This document shows positions 51,408 through 60,006 of a stretch of DNA of 64,000 nt, piece after piece. The stretch is from Spirochaetales bacterium UBA6872 (GTDB lineage Bacteria; Spirochaetota; Spirochaetia; Sphaerochaetales; Sphaerochaetaceae), in contig DKCO01000027.1 of assembly GCA_002452215.1 (NCBI GenBank), positions 103,909 to 167,908 of the forward strand. Direction: 5' to 3'. Positions within the stretch are counted from its first letter, which is position 1, and each line of letters opens with the position of its first letter. The notes below the pieces were generated by a model, which saw only the letters and a list, made by a program, of their open reading frames with translations, ran no database searches and was not told where the DNA came from. The translations under genes and the position numbers were made by a program.

Positions 51408-54400
51408 CAAATCAATCTCCTAAGCTGTTCAAGGATAAAAAGAGCCTTATCCTTGAGTGATATAGCCGATGTCTCCATCTTCATGTAATTCATCCTCTTT
51501 GCATCCATAGTAACCTTCCCATTTGAAAGCTTCATCAAGGAAATTACTCGATCCGGATTCAGTAAGCTTACATTCGAGAACTCTATTTGCACAATCCCCC
51601 TCGATTCTGAAAGATGGTATATTGCAAGTTTCTTGCAAATAATCTTTATCTCAGCAATGCAAAAAAGATTATCGACTTCCTCTGGAATCGAACCAAATCT
51701 GTTTTCAGCCTCTTGGCGTAGCGACTCAAGTTGACCTTCAGTTGCAATTGATGCAATCTTTTTATACATTTCAAATTTAGCGACAGGATCTGATATATAC
51801 GAATCTGGGATAAAACCTGTATAATCGAGCTCCAAAAGCACATCGCGCTGCTGCTCATTGCCATTTGTAAGCTTATCTATTTCCTCTTCCAAAAGACGCA
51901 TGTACATATCCAAACCAACAGCCTCAAGATGCCCTGATTGCTCCCTTCCAAGGATATTGCCAGCTCCACGAATCTCCATATCCTTCATTGCTATCTTGAA
52001 GCCAGATCCAAGATCTGTATTCTCTGAAAGAACACGCAATCGTTTGATTGCATCATCGTTCAAGGCGCATTCGTTCGGATACAACAGATAACAATAGGCT
52101 TTTTTGTCGGATCTTCCTACTCTTCCCCTGAGCTGGTATAGTTGTGATAGTCCAAGTCGATCAGCTCTATCTATGATTATTGTATTGACATTTGGAATAT
52201 CAATACCATTTTCAATGATTGTCGTAGACACAAGAACCTGGACTCCTTCATAGATAAACCTATGCATTACATCTTCAAGATCCTCTGCATCCATCCTTCC
52301 ATGAGCTGTTTCAATTATAGCTGAAGGAATCTCAGCTCTAAGGTTTTGTGCAACGTCCTCCAAATCATCAATCCTGTTATGCAAATAGAAAACCTGGCCA
52401 CCCCTTTCAAGTTCCCTTTTTATTGCATCTGTTACAATAGACAAGTTGTATTGGCTGATTTTTGTCTCTATAGGCAATCTTTCCCTTGGTGCTGTTGTAA
52501 GCAAAGACATATCCCTTACCTTAAGAAGAGACATGTAAAGTGTCCTCGGAATTGGTGTAGCTGAAAGCGAAAGACAGTCGATATTGGTCTTCATTTGCTT
52601 GATTTTTTCTTTTGCTTTGACTCCAAAGCGTTGCTCTTCATCAACAACTAAAAGACCAAGGTTCTTGAACTTCAACTCCTTGCTTAGGATCTTGTGAGTC
52701 CCAAAAAGCACATCGACCTTGCCCTCCTCAAGTCCAGCCATGACAGCTCTTTGCTCCTTAGGCTTCACAAACCTTGTGAGAATGGATGCCTTGACAGGAA
52801 AAGACCCAAGCCGTGAGATGAAATTTTCATAGTGTTGCTCGGCAAGAATAACAGTCGGTGCCAGAAATGCAACTTGCTTTCCAGACATGACAGCCTTGAA
52901 GGAAGCACGGAAAGCAATCTCTGTTTTCCCATATCCTACATCTCCGCATACAAGTCTATCCATGACTTTATCTGACTCCATGTCTTTCTTGATCTCATCA
53001 ATGCACTTTATTTGGTCTGGAGTCTCTGTAAAAGGAAATGATGCTTCAAATTGTATTTGCCAATCATTATCTTTGGCAAAAGGATAGCCGAACGAGTTTT
53101 GCCTCTGCGCATAGAGCCTTACAAGCTCAGATGCAAGCTCTTGGGCATTCTTCATAGCCTTCTCTTTCTTCTTTGTCCAACTATTTGAGCCTATTGTATC
53201 GAGCTTAGGCACCCTTGCATCATTTCCAATGAATTTTTGTACAAGATTGGCTTGTTCTATCGGAACATATAGATACTCTTCATTTGCATACTTTATTTTT
53301 ATATAATCGCGTTCGGTCCGTGTTGTCTTTACCCTATCTATCTTAACAAACTGTCCAATTCCGTAGTTGACATGCACAACATAATCGCCCTCCTTCAGTT
53401 CTACAAAGGAGTCCAATGGTGATGACTCAACCTTCTCTATCGTTGCTCTCGCTCTCTGCTTTCTTCTGCCGAATATTTCTTGATCCAAGACTACGAGTGT
53501 CGATATCTCCTCTATTTGGAAACCAGAAGAGAGATTCATAACACTAATATCGACATCATAGCCTTTTAGGAAATTATCGAGCCTTTCCTTTTGGACTTGG
53601 GATGGCGCAACAACGAAAATCTGCCATTTGTTCTTCAAAAGCGATGCGACATCATCCTTGAAATATGAAGCATTTCCAAAATATGAGCGAGATGGACTGA
53701 CATCGAAATGGAAATTTGTGCTTTGAGAAATATCATATATAAGAAGCCCTCTTTTTAAAGATGATGAAAAATCCTTCCAATCAAATAGCATCCTATCTGG
53801 AAGAGGTGCATCTATGTTTTGGCTATAAGCAACCTTGTATCTTGATCTTGCCTCGTTTTCGATACCATACCAGCTTGTCGCTATTCTCTCCATTCCAGAG
53901 AGCACAAAATAATCATCGTCTTTCAAATAGTCTTTTATTGTCGAAAAACAGTAGTTGGTATCTGAGTCGCTATCAATCAATGGAATCCTGATCTTTTGCA
54001 AACTTTCCTTGGTTTTTTGGCTTGTTGTGTCATATGTTGATATCCTATCCACAGTATCCCAATCAGCATATATCCTTATAGGATAATCATGAGAATATGG
54101 ATATATATCGAATACTTCACCTCGAAGAGAAAAAGTCCCTTCTTCATAGCAATTTGGAACTCTAAAGTACCCAGATTCGGATAGTTTTTGTGCCATTCCC
54201 ATAGCATCAAATCTATCGCCGACAGCTAATGTAAGCAAAAGTTTCGATGCTTGGTCTTCAGATAAAAGCGGGGAGACAAAAGCCCTTAAGGAGCTAACAA
54301 CAATACCCCTTTGCATTGACGCGATACTATCCAATGCCTTTCGCCTTTCAATCTCCGACCTAGTCTGGCTATATGAGGAATATAGCATCTTTCCATCGGT

Positions 54401-54646
54401 TGGAAGATAGACTAGATCCACATCTTTCGTGTCTGACAGATCATCAAAAAGGGATCTTGCGCCCTCTTCTGTAGGCAAAATAGCAAATAAACGACCTCTC
54501 CTTTTATCGGCCCAGAGCTTTACAGCTCTCGATAAAGGATAGAAATCAAGACCATCAGATTTCAATAAAGCATCATGATTTTCAATATATGCTTTGTATG
54601 CTGGGCTTTTCTTGATATACTCTGTTACAAGTTTTTGAAGTGCCAT
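51407..54646 (-). CDS. mfd: Transcription-repair coupling factor
   Basis: A 1079-residue ATPase that removes stalled RNA polymerase at DNA damage and recruits UvrA. Order: UvrB-like domain (to about 350), RNA polymerase-interaction domain near 400-470 (GDYVVHVNYGIGQFVKI), then the translocase with CGDVGYGKTEIAFRA (motif I, near 567), VVDEEQRFGVKAKEK (motif II, near 670), LSATPIPRTLYMSLL (III) and QLRGRVGRSDKKAYCYLLYP (VI, near 842). The C-terminal TRCF domain follows. No ribosome site precedes the ATG. The promoter predicts an mRNA starting at the ATG itself. Confidence 0.97.
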   Translation of the reverse strand: MALQKLVTEYIKKSPAYKAYIENHDALLKSDGLDFYPLSRAVKLWADKRRGRLFAILPTEEGARSLFDDLSDTKDVDLVYLPTDGKMLYSSYSQTRSEIERRKALDSIASMQRGIVVSSLRAFVSPLLSEDQASKLLLTLAVGDRFDAMGMAQKLSESGYFRVPNCYEEGTFSLRGEVFDIYPYSHDYPIRIYADWDTVDRISTYDTTSQKTKESLQKIRIPLIDSDSDTNYCFSTIKDYLKDDDYFVLSGMERIATSWYGIENEARSRYKVAYSQNIDAPLPDRMLFDWKDFSSSLKRGLLIYDISQSTNFHFDVSPSRSYFGNASYFKDDVASLLKNKWQIFVVAPSQVQKERLDNFLKGYDVDISVMNLSSGFQIEEISTLVVLDQEIFGRRKQRARATIEKVESSPLDSFVELKEGDYVVHVNYGIGQFVKIDRVKTTRTERDYIKIKYANEEYLYVPIEQANLVQKFIGNDARVPKLDTIGSNSWTKKKEKAMKNAQELASELVRLYAQRQNSFGYPFAKDNDWQIQFEASFPFTETPDQIKCIDEIKKDMESDKVMDRLVCGDVGYGKTEIAFRASFKAVMSGKQVAFLAPTVILAEQHYENFISRLGSFPVKASILTRFVKPKEQRAVMAGLEEGKVDVLFGTHKILSKELKFKNLGLLVVDEEQRFGVKAKEKIKQMKTNIDCLSLSATPIPRTLYMSLLKVRDMSLLTTAPRERLPIETKISQYNLSIVTDAIKRELERGGQVFYLHNRIDDLEDVAQNLRAEIPSAIIETAHGRMDAEDLEDVMHRFIYEGVQVLVSTTIIENGIDIPNVNTIIIDRADRLGLSQLYQLRGRVGRSDKKAYCYLLYPNECALNDDAIKRLRVLSENTDLGSGFKIAMKDMEIRGAGNILGREQSGHLEAVGLDMYMRLLEEEIDKLTNGNEQQRDVLLELDYTGFIPDSYISDPVAKFEMYKKIASIATEGQLESLRQEAENRFGSIPEEVDNLFCIAEIKIICKKLAIYHLSESRGIVQIEFSNVSLLNPDRVISLMKLSNGKVTMDAKRMNYMKMETSAISLKDKALFILEQLRRLI

Positions 54647-54683
54647 TAGATGGAACTATAGTTCAATAAGGGGAAAAACTCAA
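54635..54683. promoter_or_regulatory. Divergent back-to-back promoters sharing one -10 core
   Basis: A perfect 12-bp palindrome GAACTATAGTTC (54653-54664) holds both -10 boxes (TATAGT on each strand). For mfd, TTGAGT (54678-54683, minus) lies 17 bp from its -10. For the phosphatase gene, TTGAAG (54635-54640, plus) lies 16 bp from its own. The mfd start falls at or within 2 nt of its ATG. Confidence 0.65.
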
Positions 54684-55486
54684 TGCAAGGGATGAACAAG
54701 AATAATCTTGATATACTTGAAAAAACAATAATCGAATGTGGCGAATATGCAACTCGAATGCAAAGCCATGTACATAGATCTCACAAAAAGGATGGCTCCA
54801 TCCTCACCGAAGTCGATCTGGAGATAAGCAGGAGGATTTTGACCAAGATCAATGAGCTTTTTCCAGATTGCGCTGTAATAAGCGAAGAAGAGACAACAGA
54901 AGAAAAATACAATGCTCCATTCACATTTGTTCTTGACCCTATAGATGGGACAGATGTCTATTCATTAGGCCTTCCATCTTTTGCTATTGCATTGGCTATA
55001 CTCGACAAGGACAAGAATCCAGTTGGTGCAATGATCGATGCTCCCAGATTCGGAATAGCAAAGCCATCACTATTTGTACGATTGGACCCAAACGGGCAAT
55101 TGATTGTAGATGGCTCCGAGTTTGTCCCTGAGGAAAAAAGCAATGACAAGGAACAAATAACAATGGGTTCCAAAAGCCATAAGGTTTTTGACTTTTCGCT
55201 CTTTCATGGCAAAATTCGCACATTCGGCTCATCTGTTATCCATCTTTTGCTTCCTTCCCTAATCAAGCAGTTCAAAGGTGCTGTCATTGAGCCTTGCTTT
55301 GTTTGGGATATAGCAGCATCGCATGCAATTGCAAAAAAATGTGGTCTCGATATCAAATACATAAATGGTGACGATTTTGAGTACACAAATGATTTCATTT
55401 GGAAGAAGAAACCATTCAAGATGCCAATCTATGCAGGTTCAGACGAATACATCAAGGAACTATCGGAGGAACTGAAACCACTATAG
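54683..55486 (+). CDS. Inositol monophosphatase family enzyme
   Basis: A 267-residue metal-dependent phosphatase of the SuhB/CysQ family. The metal sites are all present: SEEETTEE (Glu near residue 72), DPIDGTD (near 90-96, binding Asp residues) and WDIAASHAIA (Asp near 210). An N-terminal TEVDLEISRRIL also matches. The substrate, whether inositol phosphate, PAP or fructose bisphosphate, cannot be told from these motifs. The ATG at 54683 is used; another in-frame ATG lies 9 bp on. The 3' end overlaps the convergent NTPase gene by 35 bp. Confidence 0.87.
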   Translation: MQGMNKNNLDILEKTIIECGEYATRMQSHVHRSHKKDGSILTEVDLEISRRILTKINELFPDCAVISEEETTEEKYNAPFTFVLDPIDGTDVYSLGLPSFAIALAILDKDKNPVGAMIDAPRFGIAKPSLFVRLDPNGQLIVDGSEFVPEEKSNDKEQITMGSKSHKVFDFSLFHGKIRTFGSSVIHLLLPSLIKQFKGAVIEPCFVWDIAASHAIAKKCGLDIKYINGDDFEYTNDFIWKKKPFKMPIYAGSDEYIKELSEELKPL

Positions 55487-55904
55487 CATCATCAAGGGAA
55501 AAAGCGTTGATAATCGATTGCACAAACTCATCTCTTATAGCTAGAGTAAGATTTATCTCCCTTTCCTTGAGCATTGATAACGCTTTAGAAAAGCCTTTGC
55601 CTTCAAGTTCAAGCCTTCCAACTTCATCCAGAAATACATCCCCATGATCCAAATGGTAGAGTTTTTTGTATGCCCAATCGAAGGAAGAGTAATCTATATA
55701 CCATTTGCCGAATCTATATTCGAAAATAGGATTTATCGAAAGATAGCGTCTTTCTTCCTTGCTTTCGATATCCACAAGCGAATATCCCGATCGATCCTTT
55801 GATGAAATGAATCCTCTTGCCATTGGCGCTTTAGCAATAAGCTCAAGCATGTAACTTGTTTTGCCAGAATCAATTGGCCCTGTTACTATCCTACAACTCT
55901 TCAT
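55452..55904 (-). CDS. Small P-loop NTPase (THEP1/DUF2478-like)
   Basis: A 150-residue NTPase. Walker A VTGPIDSGKTSYML is near residues 7-20 and Walker B DVFLDEVGRLELEGKG near 88-103, with the DEVGxxEL pattern typical of THEP1-like nucleoside triphosphatases. Its cellular role is not known. It starts 14 bp inside the 3' end of the ACT-domain gene upstream, so the two are coupled. Its own 3' end overlaps the convergent phosphatase gene by 35 bp, with both frames open. Confidence 0.8.
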   Translation of the reverse strand: MKSCRIVTGPIDSGKTSYMLELIAKAPMARGFISSKDRSGYSLVDIESKEERRYLSINPIFEYRFGKWYIDYSSFDWAYKKLYHLDHGDVFLDEVGRLELEGKGFSKALSMLKEREINLTLAIRDEFVQSIINAFSLDDAIVVSVPPIVP

Positions 55905-56556
55905 TCAAAAACTCTTGCAACGTCGCATACGCTCTCAAACTGTCTTTTTTCTCGATTGCAAAGGTGAGGATATTTGTTGTTGATACAATCTCAAAGACAT
56001 TTATATTCTCCCACGCAAGCTTTCTAAGTGCAAGATACATTATCCCTGGCGTTTTCAGAAAATCACCGTCATTGAAAACAATTGTCAAAGCAACGAGGTC
56101 TTGCATCCTTGCAACTATATTCTCCCCTTCAAGCAATTTGTCCACAACATCCTTGTACTTTTGCGACACCATTAACGAAATCTCATGAGAACCTATAGAG
56201 ACATTTATGAAATCACCTGAATCAACATGGATTTTTTGGTAAAGAGTCGAGAGTTTAGACATGAATGCCTCATTTCTGGTGAAATTGATATCATATATAT
56301 TCGTCTTCATTGATATGTCATAGCCAATTGTGCCATGTACCTTCAATTCCTCTTTCTTCTTCAGTTCGCTTGCATAACGCCTAATAGCCATAACTATCGT
56401 AGATGTGTTGACACTATCGCCATACATTGCCTCAACTTTTGGCTTTATGAATTTTGCGAGATTGGCAAACGAAATAATTTCTTGGATAAGCATTTCTGAA
56501 GTAAATGGACTTTTGTTGATTATATCCTTAACACAACTAGCAACAGAATTACCCAT
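55891..56556 (-). CDS. ACT-domain protein with N-terminal helical domain, unknown
   Basis: A 221-residue protein. The C-terminal 90 residues look like an ACT amino-acid-binding domain, close to the aspartokinase type (DGDFLKTPGIMYLALRKLAWENIN near 157, then VFEIVSTTNILTFAIEK). The N-terminal half is helical with a possible helix-turn-helix (VNTSTIVMAIRRYASELKK near 50-68). No catalytic domain is present, so it may be an amino-acid-responsive regulator. I start at the ATG at 56556, as AGAGG lies 5 nt upstream; a GTG two codons earlier is too close. Confidence 0.7.
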   Translation of the reverse strand: MGNSVASCVKDIINKSPFTSEMLIQEIISFANLAKFIKPKVEAMYGDSVNTSTIVMAIRRYASELKKKEELKVHGTIGYDISMKTNIYDINFTRNEAFMSKLSTLYQKIHVDSGDFINVSIGSHEISLMVSQKYKDVVDKLLEGENIVARMQDLVALTIVFNDGDFLKTPGIMYLALRKLAWENINVFEIVSTTNILTFAIEKKDSLRAYATLQEFLNEEL

Positions 56557-56572
56557 AAACACCTCTCAAGTT

Positions 56573-56601
56573 ATTATAGTAACATAATGTTGTATCTTTA
56601 A
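56573..56601 (-). promoter_or_regulatory. Promoter of the ACT-domain gene
   Basis: On the minus strand TTAAAG (56596-56601) and TATAAT (56573-56578) are 17 bp apart, giving a 5' leader of about 10 nt that carries the AGAGG site. Confidence 0.6.
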
Positions 56602-56639
56602 CTAATAGTCAACATATCCTTTATTTTTGGCACTCATTA

Positions 56640-56648
56640 TGATACAAT
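56640..56648 (+). promoter_or_regulatory. Extended -10 promoter of nrdR
   Basis: TGATACAAT (56640-56648) is an extended -10 box ending 8 nt before the nrdR ATG, which implies a transcript that begins at or next to the start codon. No good -35 box. Confidence 0.5.
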
Positions 56649-56656
56649 ACAAAAAT

Positions 56657-57118
56657 ATGCGTTGTCCTCGTTGCTCACATAATAATGACAAAGTACTAGA
56701 GTCTCGATCTACTAGGGATGGAACCCAAATAAGACGCCGAAGACAATGCTTGAATTGTGGCTTCAGGTTCACAAGTTACGAAAGAATCGAGGAGCGTCCA
56801 ATCATAGTAATCAAAAAAGATGGCAGGCACCAGCCTTTTGATATCTCGAAAGTCGAAAGAGGAATCAGGACATGCACAGACAAATTGGATCTGGATCCTA
56901 AGGATTTGGATAACATTCTGAGAAACATCGAAGACAGAGTCTATGAGATAGCAGGTGTCAAGAATATGATTACAAGCAAGGAAGTCGGAGAAGAGACGTT
57001 GAGGCAATTATATCCTATATCGCCTGTAGCTTATGTAAGATTCGCTGCTGTATACAGAGCCTTCGATGATGTAGATCAATTTATAAAAGAGATTGAAACA
57101 TTAAGAAAGAGCCGCTGA
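56657..57118 (+). CDS. nrdR: Transcriptional repressor NrdR
   Basis: A 153-residue repressor of ribonucleotide reductase genes that senses ATP and dATP. A zinc ribbon covers residues 1-35 (MRCPRC start, CLNCGFRFTSYER second Cys pair). The ATP-cone covers about 49-139 (IVIKKDGRHQPFDISKVERG and SPVAYVRFAAVYRAF). The start is fixed by the conserved MRCPRC; an in-frame start 30 bp upstream would add residues never seen in the family. No ribosome site precedes it. dGTPase downstream also acts on the dNTP pool. Confidence 0.95.
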   Translation: MRCPRCSHNNDKVLESRSTRDGTQIRRRRQCLNCGFRFTSYERIEERPIIVIKKDGRHQPFDISKVERGIRTCTDKLDLDPKDLDNILRNIEDRVYEIAGVKNMITSKEVGEETLRQLYPISPVAYVRFAAVYRAFDDVDQFIKEIETLRKSR

Positions 57119-57120
57119 TT

Positions 57121-58275
57121 TTATTTTACATCAAACCATTTACCAGTGAGAGACTGATCTATCTCTTCATTTAAATGCTCCGGGATTAAAATCTCATTGA
57201 CGCAATCAAGGCAGAAGTTGTCTGTCATTCCTGCAACATAGTCAATAATCATGCGCTTGTCGCTTCCTTCCCTCTCTATATATTTTGGGTACATATCCCT
57301 AATATGGTTGAAGAAACCGGCAGCAAGCATATTATGCTCTGCATGATAGCCTCTTTCATCAAGTCCAAACGAAGCATAAAGCTCCTCAAGATAATCGACT
57401 ATGATCTTAATCAATCTTGAAAAATATCGAGTGTATCCATTAAGGATATCGGATTTGTATATATTTTGGTAATTGAACTGAGAAAAAGCCATCACAGCCT
57501 CGAAAACATCGTCAGAAAAACCTATCCCATCGTTGTCGTTTGCACCATTGATTATATCCATTACAAGCGTATCTATAATCTTAGAGTTACTTGTTCCAAG
57601 ACGCTCTTTTACTATTTGAGGAAGCTCCTTGTCCTTCAAAATCCCCAATCTTCCAGCATCCTCATAGTCTCTTCCTAGATATGCAATCGTATCTGAAAAA
57701 CGGACAACAGCTCCTTCATACGTTGTTGGTATCAGCCCTGATCTCTCTTTTATTTCAGAAAGATCCTTTAGCTCATATGTTGGAATAATCCTCTTCTTCA
57801 AGCTCTCGCCATTATGGCATACGATCCCATCTCGAACAGCATAAGTAAGATTAAGTCCTCTTCCCCCATCAGAAAGAAAATCGACAACTCGAAGCGAATT
57901 GATCTCATGCTCAAATGGACCAAGCCCCCTTTCCTTTGAAAGCTTTGATATTATTCTCTCTCCAACATGGCCAAAAGGTGTATGCCCAAGATCATGGCCT
58001 ATTCCAATAGCCCAGGCAAGCTCTGTGTTCAATCCAAGCGGTCGCGATATTGTAGTAGCAATCGATGCAACATGCAAAACGTGTTCCATTCTTGTGCATA
58101 TATGATCATTTGAAGGAGCAAAAAAAACTTGTGTCTTGTGCTTTAAACGTCTGAATGGAGATGAATGGATGATTGCTGTAGTATCACGATAATATGCCCC
58201 ACGTATGTCCTCCACACGTGGTCTTATTCGGTTTTCCAGAAAAGGACAATTTGCACCTCTTGTCAATTTTGTCAT
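57121..58275 (-). CDS. dgt: Deoxyguanosinetriphosphate triphosphohydrolase-like protein
   Basis: A 384-residue HD-domain enzyme that splits dNTPs into nucleoside and triphosphate. Family features: YYRDTTAIIHSSPFRRLKHKTQVF near residues 28-51 (cited as SSPFRRLKHKTQVF), TRMEHVLHVASIA (first His) and GIGHDLGHTPFGHVGE (HD pair, near 92-107). Length fits the short dGTPase class, not the Escherichia coli Dgt of 505 residues. GGAGG precedes the ATG. It is convergent with nrdR, 2 bp apart, a convenient pairing of two dNTP-control genes. Confidence 0.92.
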   Translation of the reverse strand: MTKLTRGANCPFLENRIRPRVEDIRGAYYRDTTAIIHSSPFRRLKHKTQVFFAPSNDHICTRMEHVLHVASIATTISRPLGLNTELAWAIGIGHDLGHTPFGHVGERIISKLSKERGLGPFEHEINSLRVVDFLSDGGRGLNLTYAVRDGIVCHNGESLKKRIIPTYELKDLSEIKERSGLIPTTYEGAVVRFSDTIAYLGRDYEDAGRLGILKDKELPQIVKERLGTSNSKIIDTLVMDIINGANDNDGIGFSDDVFEAVMAFSQFNYQNIYKSDILNGYTRYFSRLIKIIVDYLEELYASFGLDERGYHAEHNMLAAGFFNHIRDMYPKYIEREGSDKRMIIDYVAGMTDNFCLDCVNEILIPEHLNEEIDQSLTGKWFDVK

Positions 58276-58278
58276 GCT

Positions 58279-58306
58279 TTGCCTCCAAAACTATATATGC
58301 TATACT
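58279..58306 (+). promoter_or_regulatory. Promoter of the small membrane protein gene at 58.3 kb
   Basis: TTGCCT (58279-58284) and TATACT (58301-58306) are 16 bp apart, with TGC before the -10 box. The predicted start is near 58313. Confidence 0.5.
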
Positions 58307-58327
58307 TTATGATAGTTCGGAGTCGAT

Positions 58328-58774
58328 GTGTTTGTATATATAATCGTTATTGTTGCTTCAATGCTATCATTTATGGCACTACTATCATGCTTGAGGTTCA
58401 TATTCACCAGACAATGCTTTTTCTGGATAGTTCCTCTTCTCATCTCATTGATTCTGCTTTATCAAAATATAAACATGGTTATCGTTTATGGAGAGGAAGC
58501 AAATGCAAAAGCTACACTCTCTGTCCTCTTACCGGCATTCTTATCTCTTTTTTGGTACGCACATATTGTGATCTTCCATTACGCTCTCAAGCTTGCGATT
58601 CCAGAGAACAAATACATAAATGACTCAAGGAAGAATCTGAAGGAAGCTATGTACATTGAGAAATGCGAACGACGAAAGAACAGAAACGAGCGAGAAGATT
58701 ATAAAAATAAAAAGACAAGCAAGAACTCGATTCCCAACATACCAGCGATGCATGATGGAAAACTTGTCGATTGA
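58328..58774 (+). CDS. Small membrane protein with basic tail, unknown
   Basis: A 148-residue protein with about three membrane spans (residues 1-22, 32-52, 65-88) and a long, strongly basic C-terminal tail from about residue 98 (KCERRKNRNEREDYKNKK), probably in the cytoplasm. I do not recognise it. It starts at a GTG with GGAG 5 nt upstream and has a plausible promoter, so it is likely a real, single gene. It is divergent from dgt and convergent with the LuxR-type regulator. Confidence 0.6.
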   Translation: MFVYIIVIVASMLSFMALLSCLRFIFTRQCFFWIVPLLISLILLYQNINMVIVYGEEANAKATLSVLLPAFLSLFWYAHIVIFHYALKLAIPENKYINDSRKNLKEAMYIEKCERRKNRNEREDYKNKKTSKNSIPNIPAMHDGKLVD

Positions 58775-58785
58775 ATTTTGGTTTG

Positions 58786-59271
58786 TCACAAATCACATTT
58801 TTCATTCAAAAGGTCAAGTATAATAGAGTATGCAATCAACTGTCTCGAACAATCCAAATCAAGTTTTGATAAAAGTTTGTCTTTGAGTCGTCTTGTGCTT
58901 CTTTCGCTCATATTCAACATTTTGCCAATCTCCTTGATTGTAGATCCTAGTGCATACTCAGAAAGCAGGAACGATTCCTTTTCACTTAATATGCTTTTCT
59001 TTTTCTCTATTTGACCATTTGATGACAAATAATCTTGTATTCTCAAACGATGATTATCATCACTATCATCAAGTATTAGAAGAGTTGGGAAAAGAGCTTT
59101 ATATATTTTCAAATGCTTTGCTTTGACAACAATAACAGCTTTTTTCTTTTCTTTATAGCAAGAAGAATACCAATCAATGACATTACCAATAGACGGATTG
59201 AAGAAGACATTTACATTCTTCAGATAATTGTTTTCAATTTTCGCTTCTGATACAGCTTCTAATCTTGTCAT
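58786..59271 (-). CDS. LuxR-type helix-turn-helix protein without a normal receiver domain
   Basis: A 161-residue protein. The last 65 residues form a LuxR/FixJ-type DNA-binding domain: LSEKESFLLSEYALGSTIKEIGKMLNMSERSTRRLKDKLLSKL, cited as SEKESFLLSEYALGSTIKE and MLNMSERSTRRLKDKLLSKL (near residues 95-138). The first 90 residues have strand-helix alternation like a response-regulator receiver (VNVFFNP, AVIVVKAK, LLILDDSDD) but lack a clear phosphorylation-site Asp and Lys order. It may be a degenerate receiver or another sensor. No partner kinase is near. Confidence 0.72.
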   Translation of the reverse strand: MTRLEAVSEAKIENNYLKNVNVFFNPSIGNVIDWYSSCYKEKKKAVIVVKAKHLKIYKALFPTLLILDDSDDNHRLRIQDYLSSNGQIEKKKSILSEKESFLLSEYALGSTIKEIGKMLNMSERSTRRLKDKLLSKLDLDCSRQLIAYSIILDLLNEKCDL

Positions 59272-59347
59272 ATAAGATAAATGGAATTATTTGCAATTTA
59301 TGATAAAATATAATAAAAACAAGATATATTATTCCGAATTAACAATA

Positions 59348-59887
59348 TTATTTCTTCTGATTAATCAATTTCTGAAGTGATCGATCAAAGCAATTTGCGA
59401 ATTGATTATAGACTGTCGGTTTAAATCGCTCAGATCTTTCATACTCTTTTCCCATTTGCCTTAGCTCATTGTTGATACCCCTCAACGACAAGACGTATCT
59501 TATGTTATCGCGTGTGAATTCCCGACCTCGATCATCGATAACAATTAGACCTTTCTCCAAAAGCCTCGATGCTAGCAAGATATCATGAGTTATTGCAATT
59601 GCTGGTTTTGTGCATATATTGACGATTTCATTATCGGCCGAGTCCATATCACTCTCAACAACAATCATAGATATCCCTGATTTTATCTTCTTAAGCTCTT
59701 CTTTGGGCAATGTTGCTCTAAATTCATCTCGTCTAGATGTTGTATCTTTAGCAATTGCATCCTTTAGATATGGGAGTTCCCTATCGGCAACAAAAACAGC
59801 CTCCAGCTTGTCTTTGAGTATTCTTCTAACAACAATCTCCATGATTTTTTGAGGAAGCGAATCAGCATCAATATATAGGTCAGCCAT
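59348..59887 (-). CDS. UPF0178 (YaiI/YqxD) family protein
   Basis: A 179-residue protein of the DUF188/UPF0178 family, PIN-like nuclease fold, function not settled. It starts with LYIDADSLPQK (Asp residues at positions 7 and 9), has VESDMDSADNEIV near residue 77, AITHDILLASRLLEKG near 98 and the family end pattern RGREFTRDNIR near 120. The C-terminal 25 residues carry FANCFDRSLQKL. Typical length is 150-180. The ribosome site is weak. It is divergent from pfp. Confidence 0.85.
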   Translation of the reverse strand: MADLYIDADSLPQKIMEIVVRRILKDKLEAVFVADRELPYLKDAIAKDTTSRRDEFRATLPKEELKKIKSGISMIVVESDMDSADNEIVNICTKPAIAITHDILLASRLLEKGLIVIDDRGREFTRDNIRYVLSLRGINNELRQMGKEYERSERFKPTVYNQFANCFDRSLQKLINQKK

Positions 59888-60006
59888 ACAAGGATTCTAA
59901 TAGAATAGAGATTTTTTTTCTACAAACATCAAATAATCACATTTTTATAGAAAAACTCAAACCAGATATATTATAATATTCAATTGGATTTAAAACAGGA
60001 GGAACA

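Noticed and set aside
56625..56643. TTGGCAC upstream of nrdR as a second sigma-54 promoter
   Set aside because: The -12 part reads ATGA instead of TTGC, so the required GC doublet is missing.
58165..58623. Plus-strand open frame of 152 codons across the dgt start
   Set aside because: It crosses the dgt promoter and the membrane protein gene in another frame, has no ribosome site and has random-looking Cys content.
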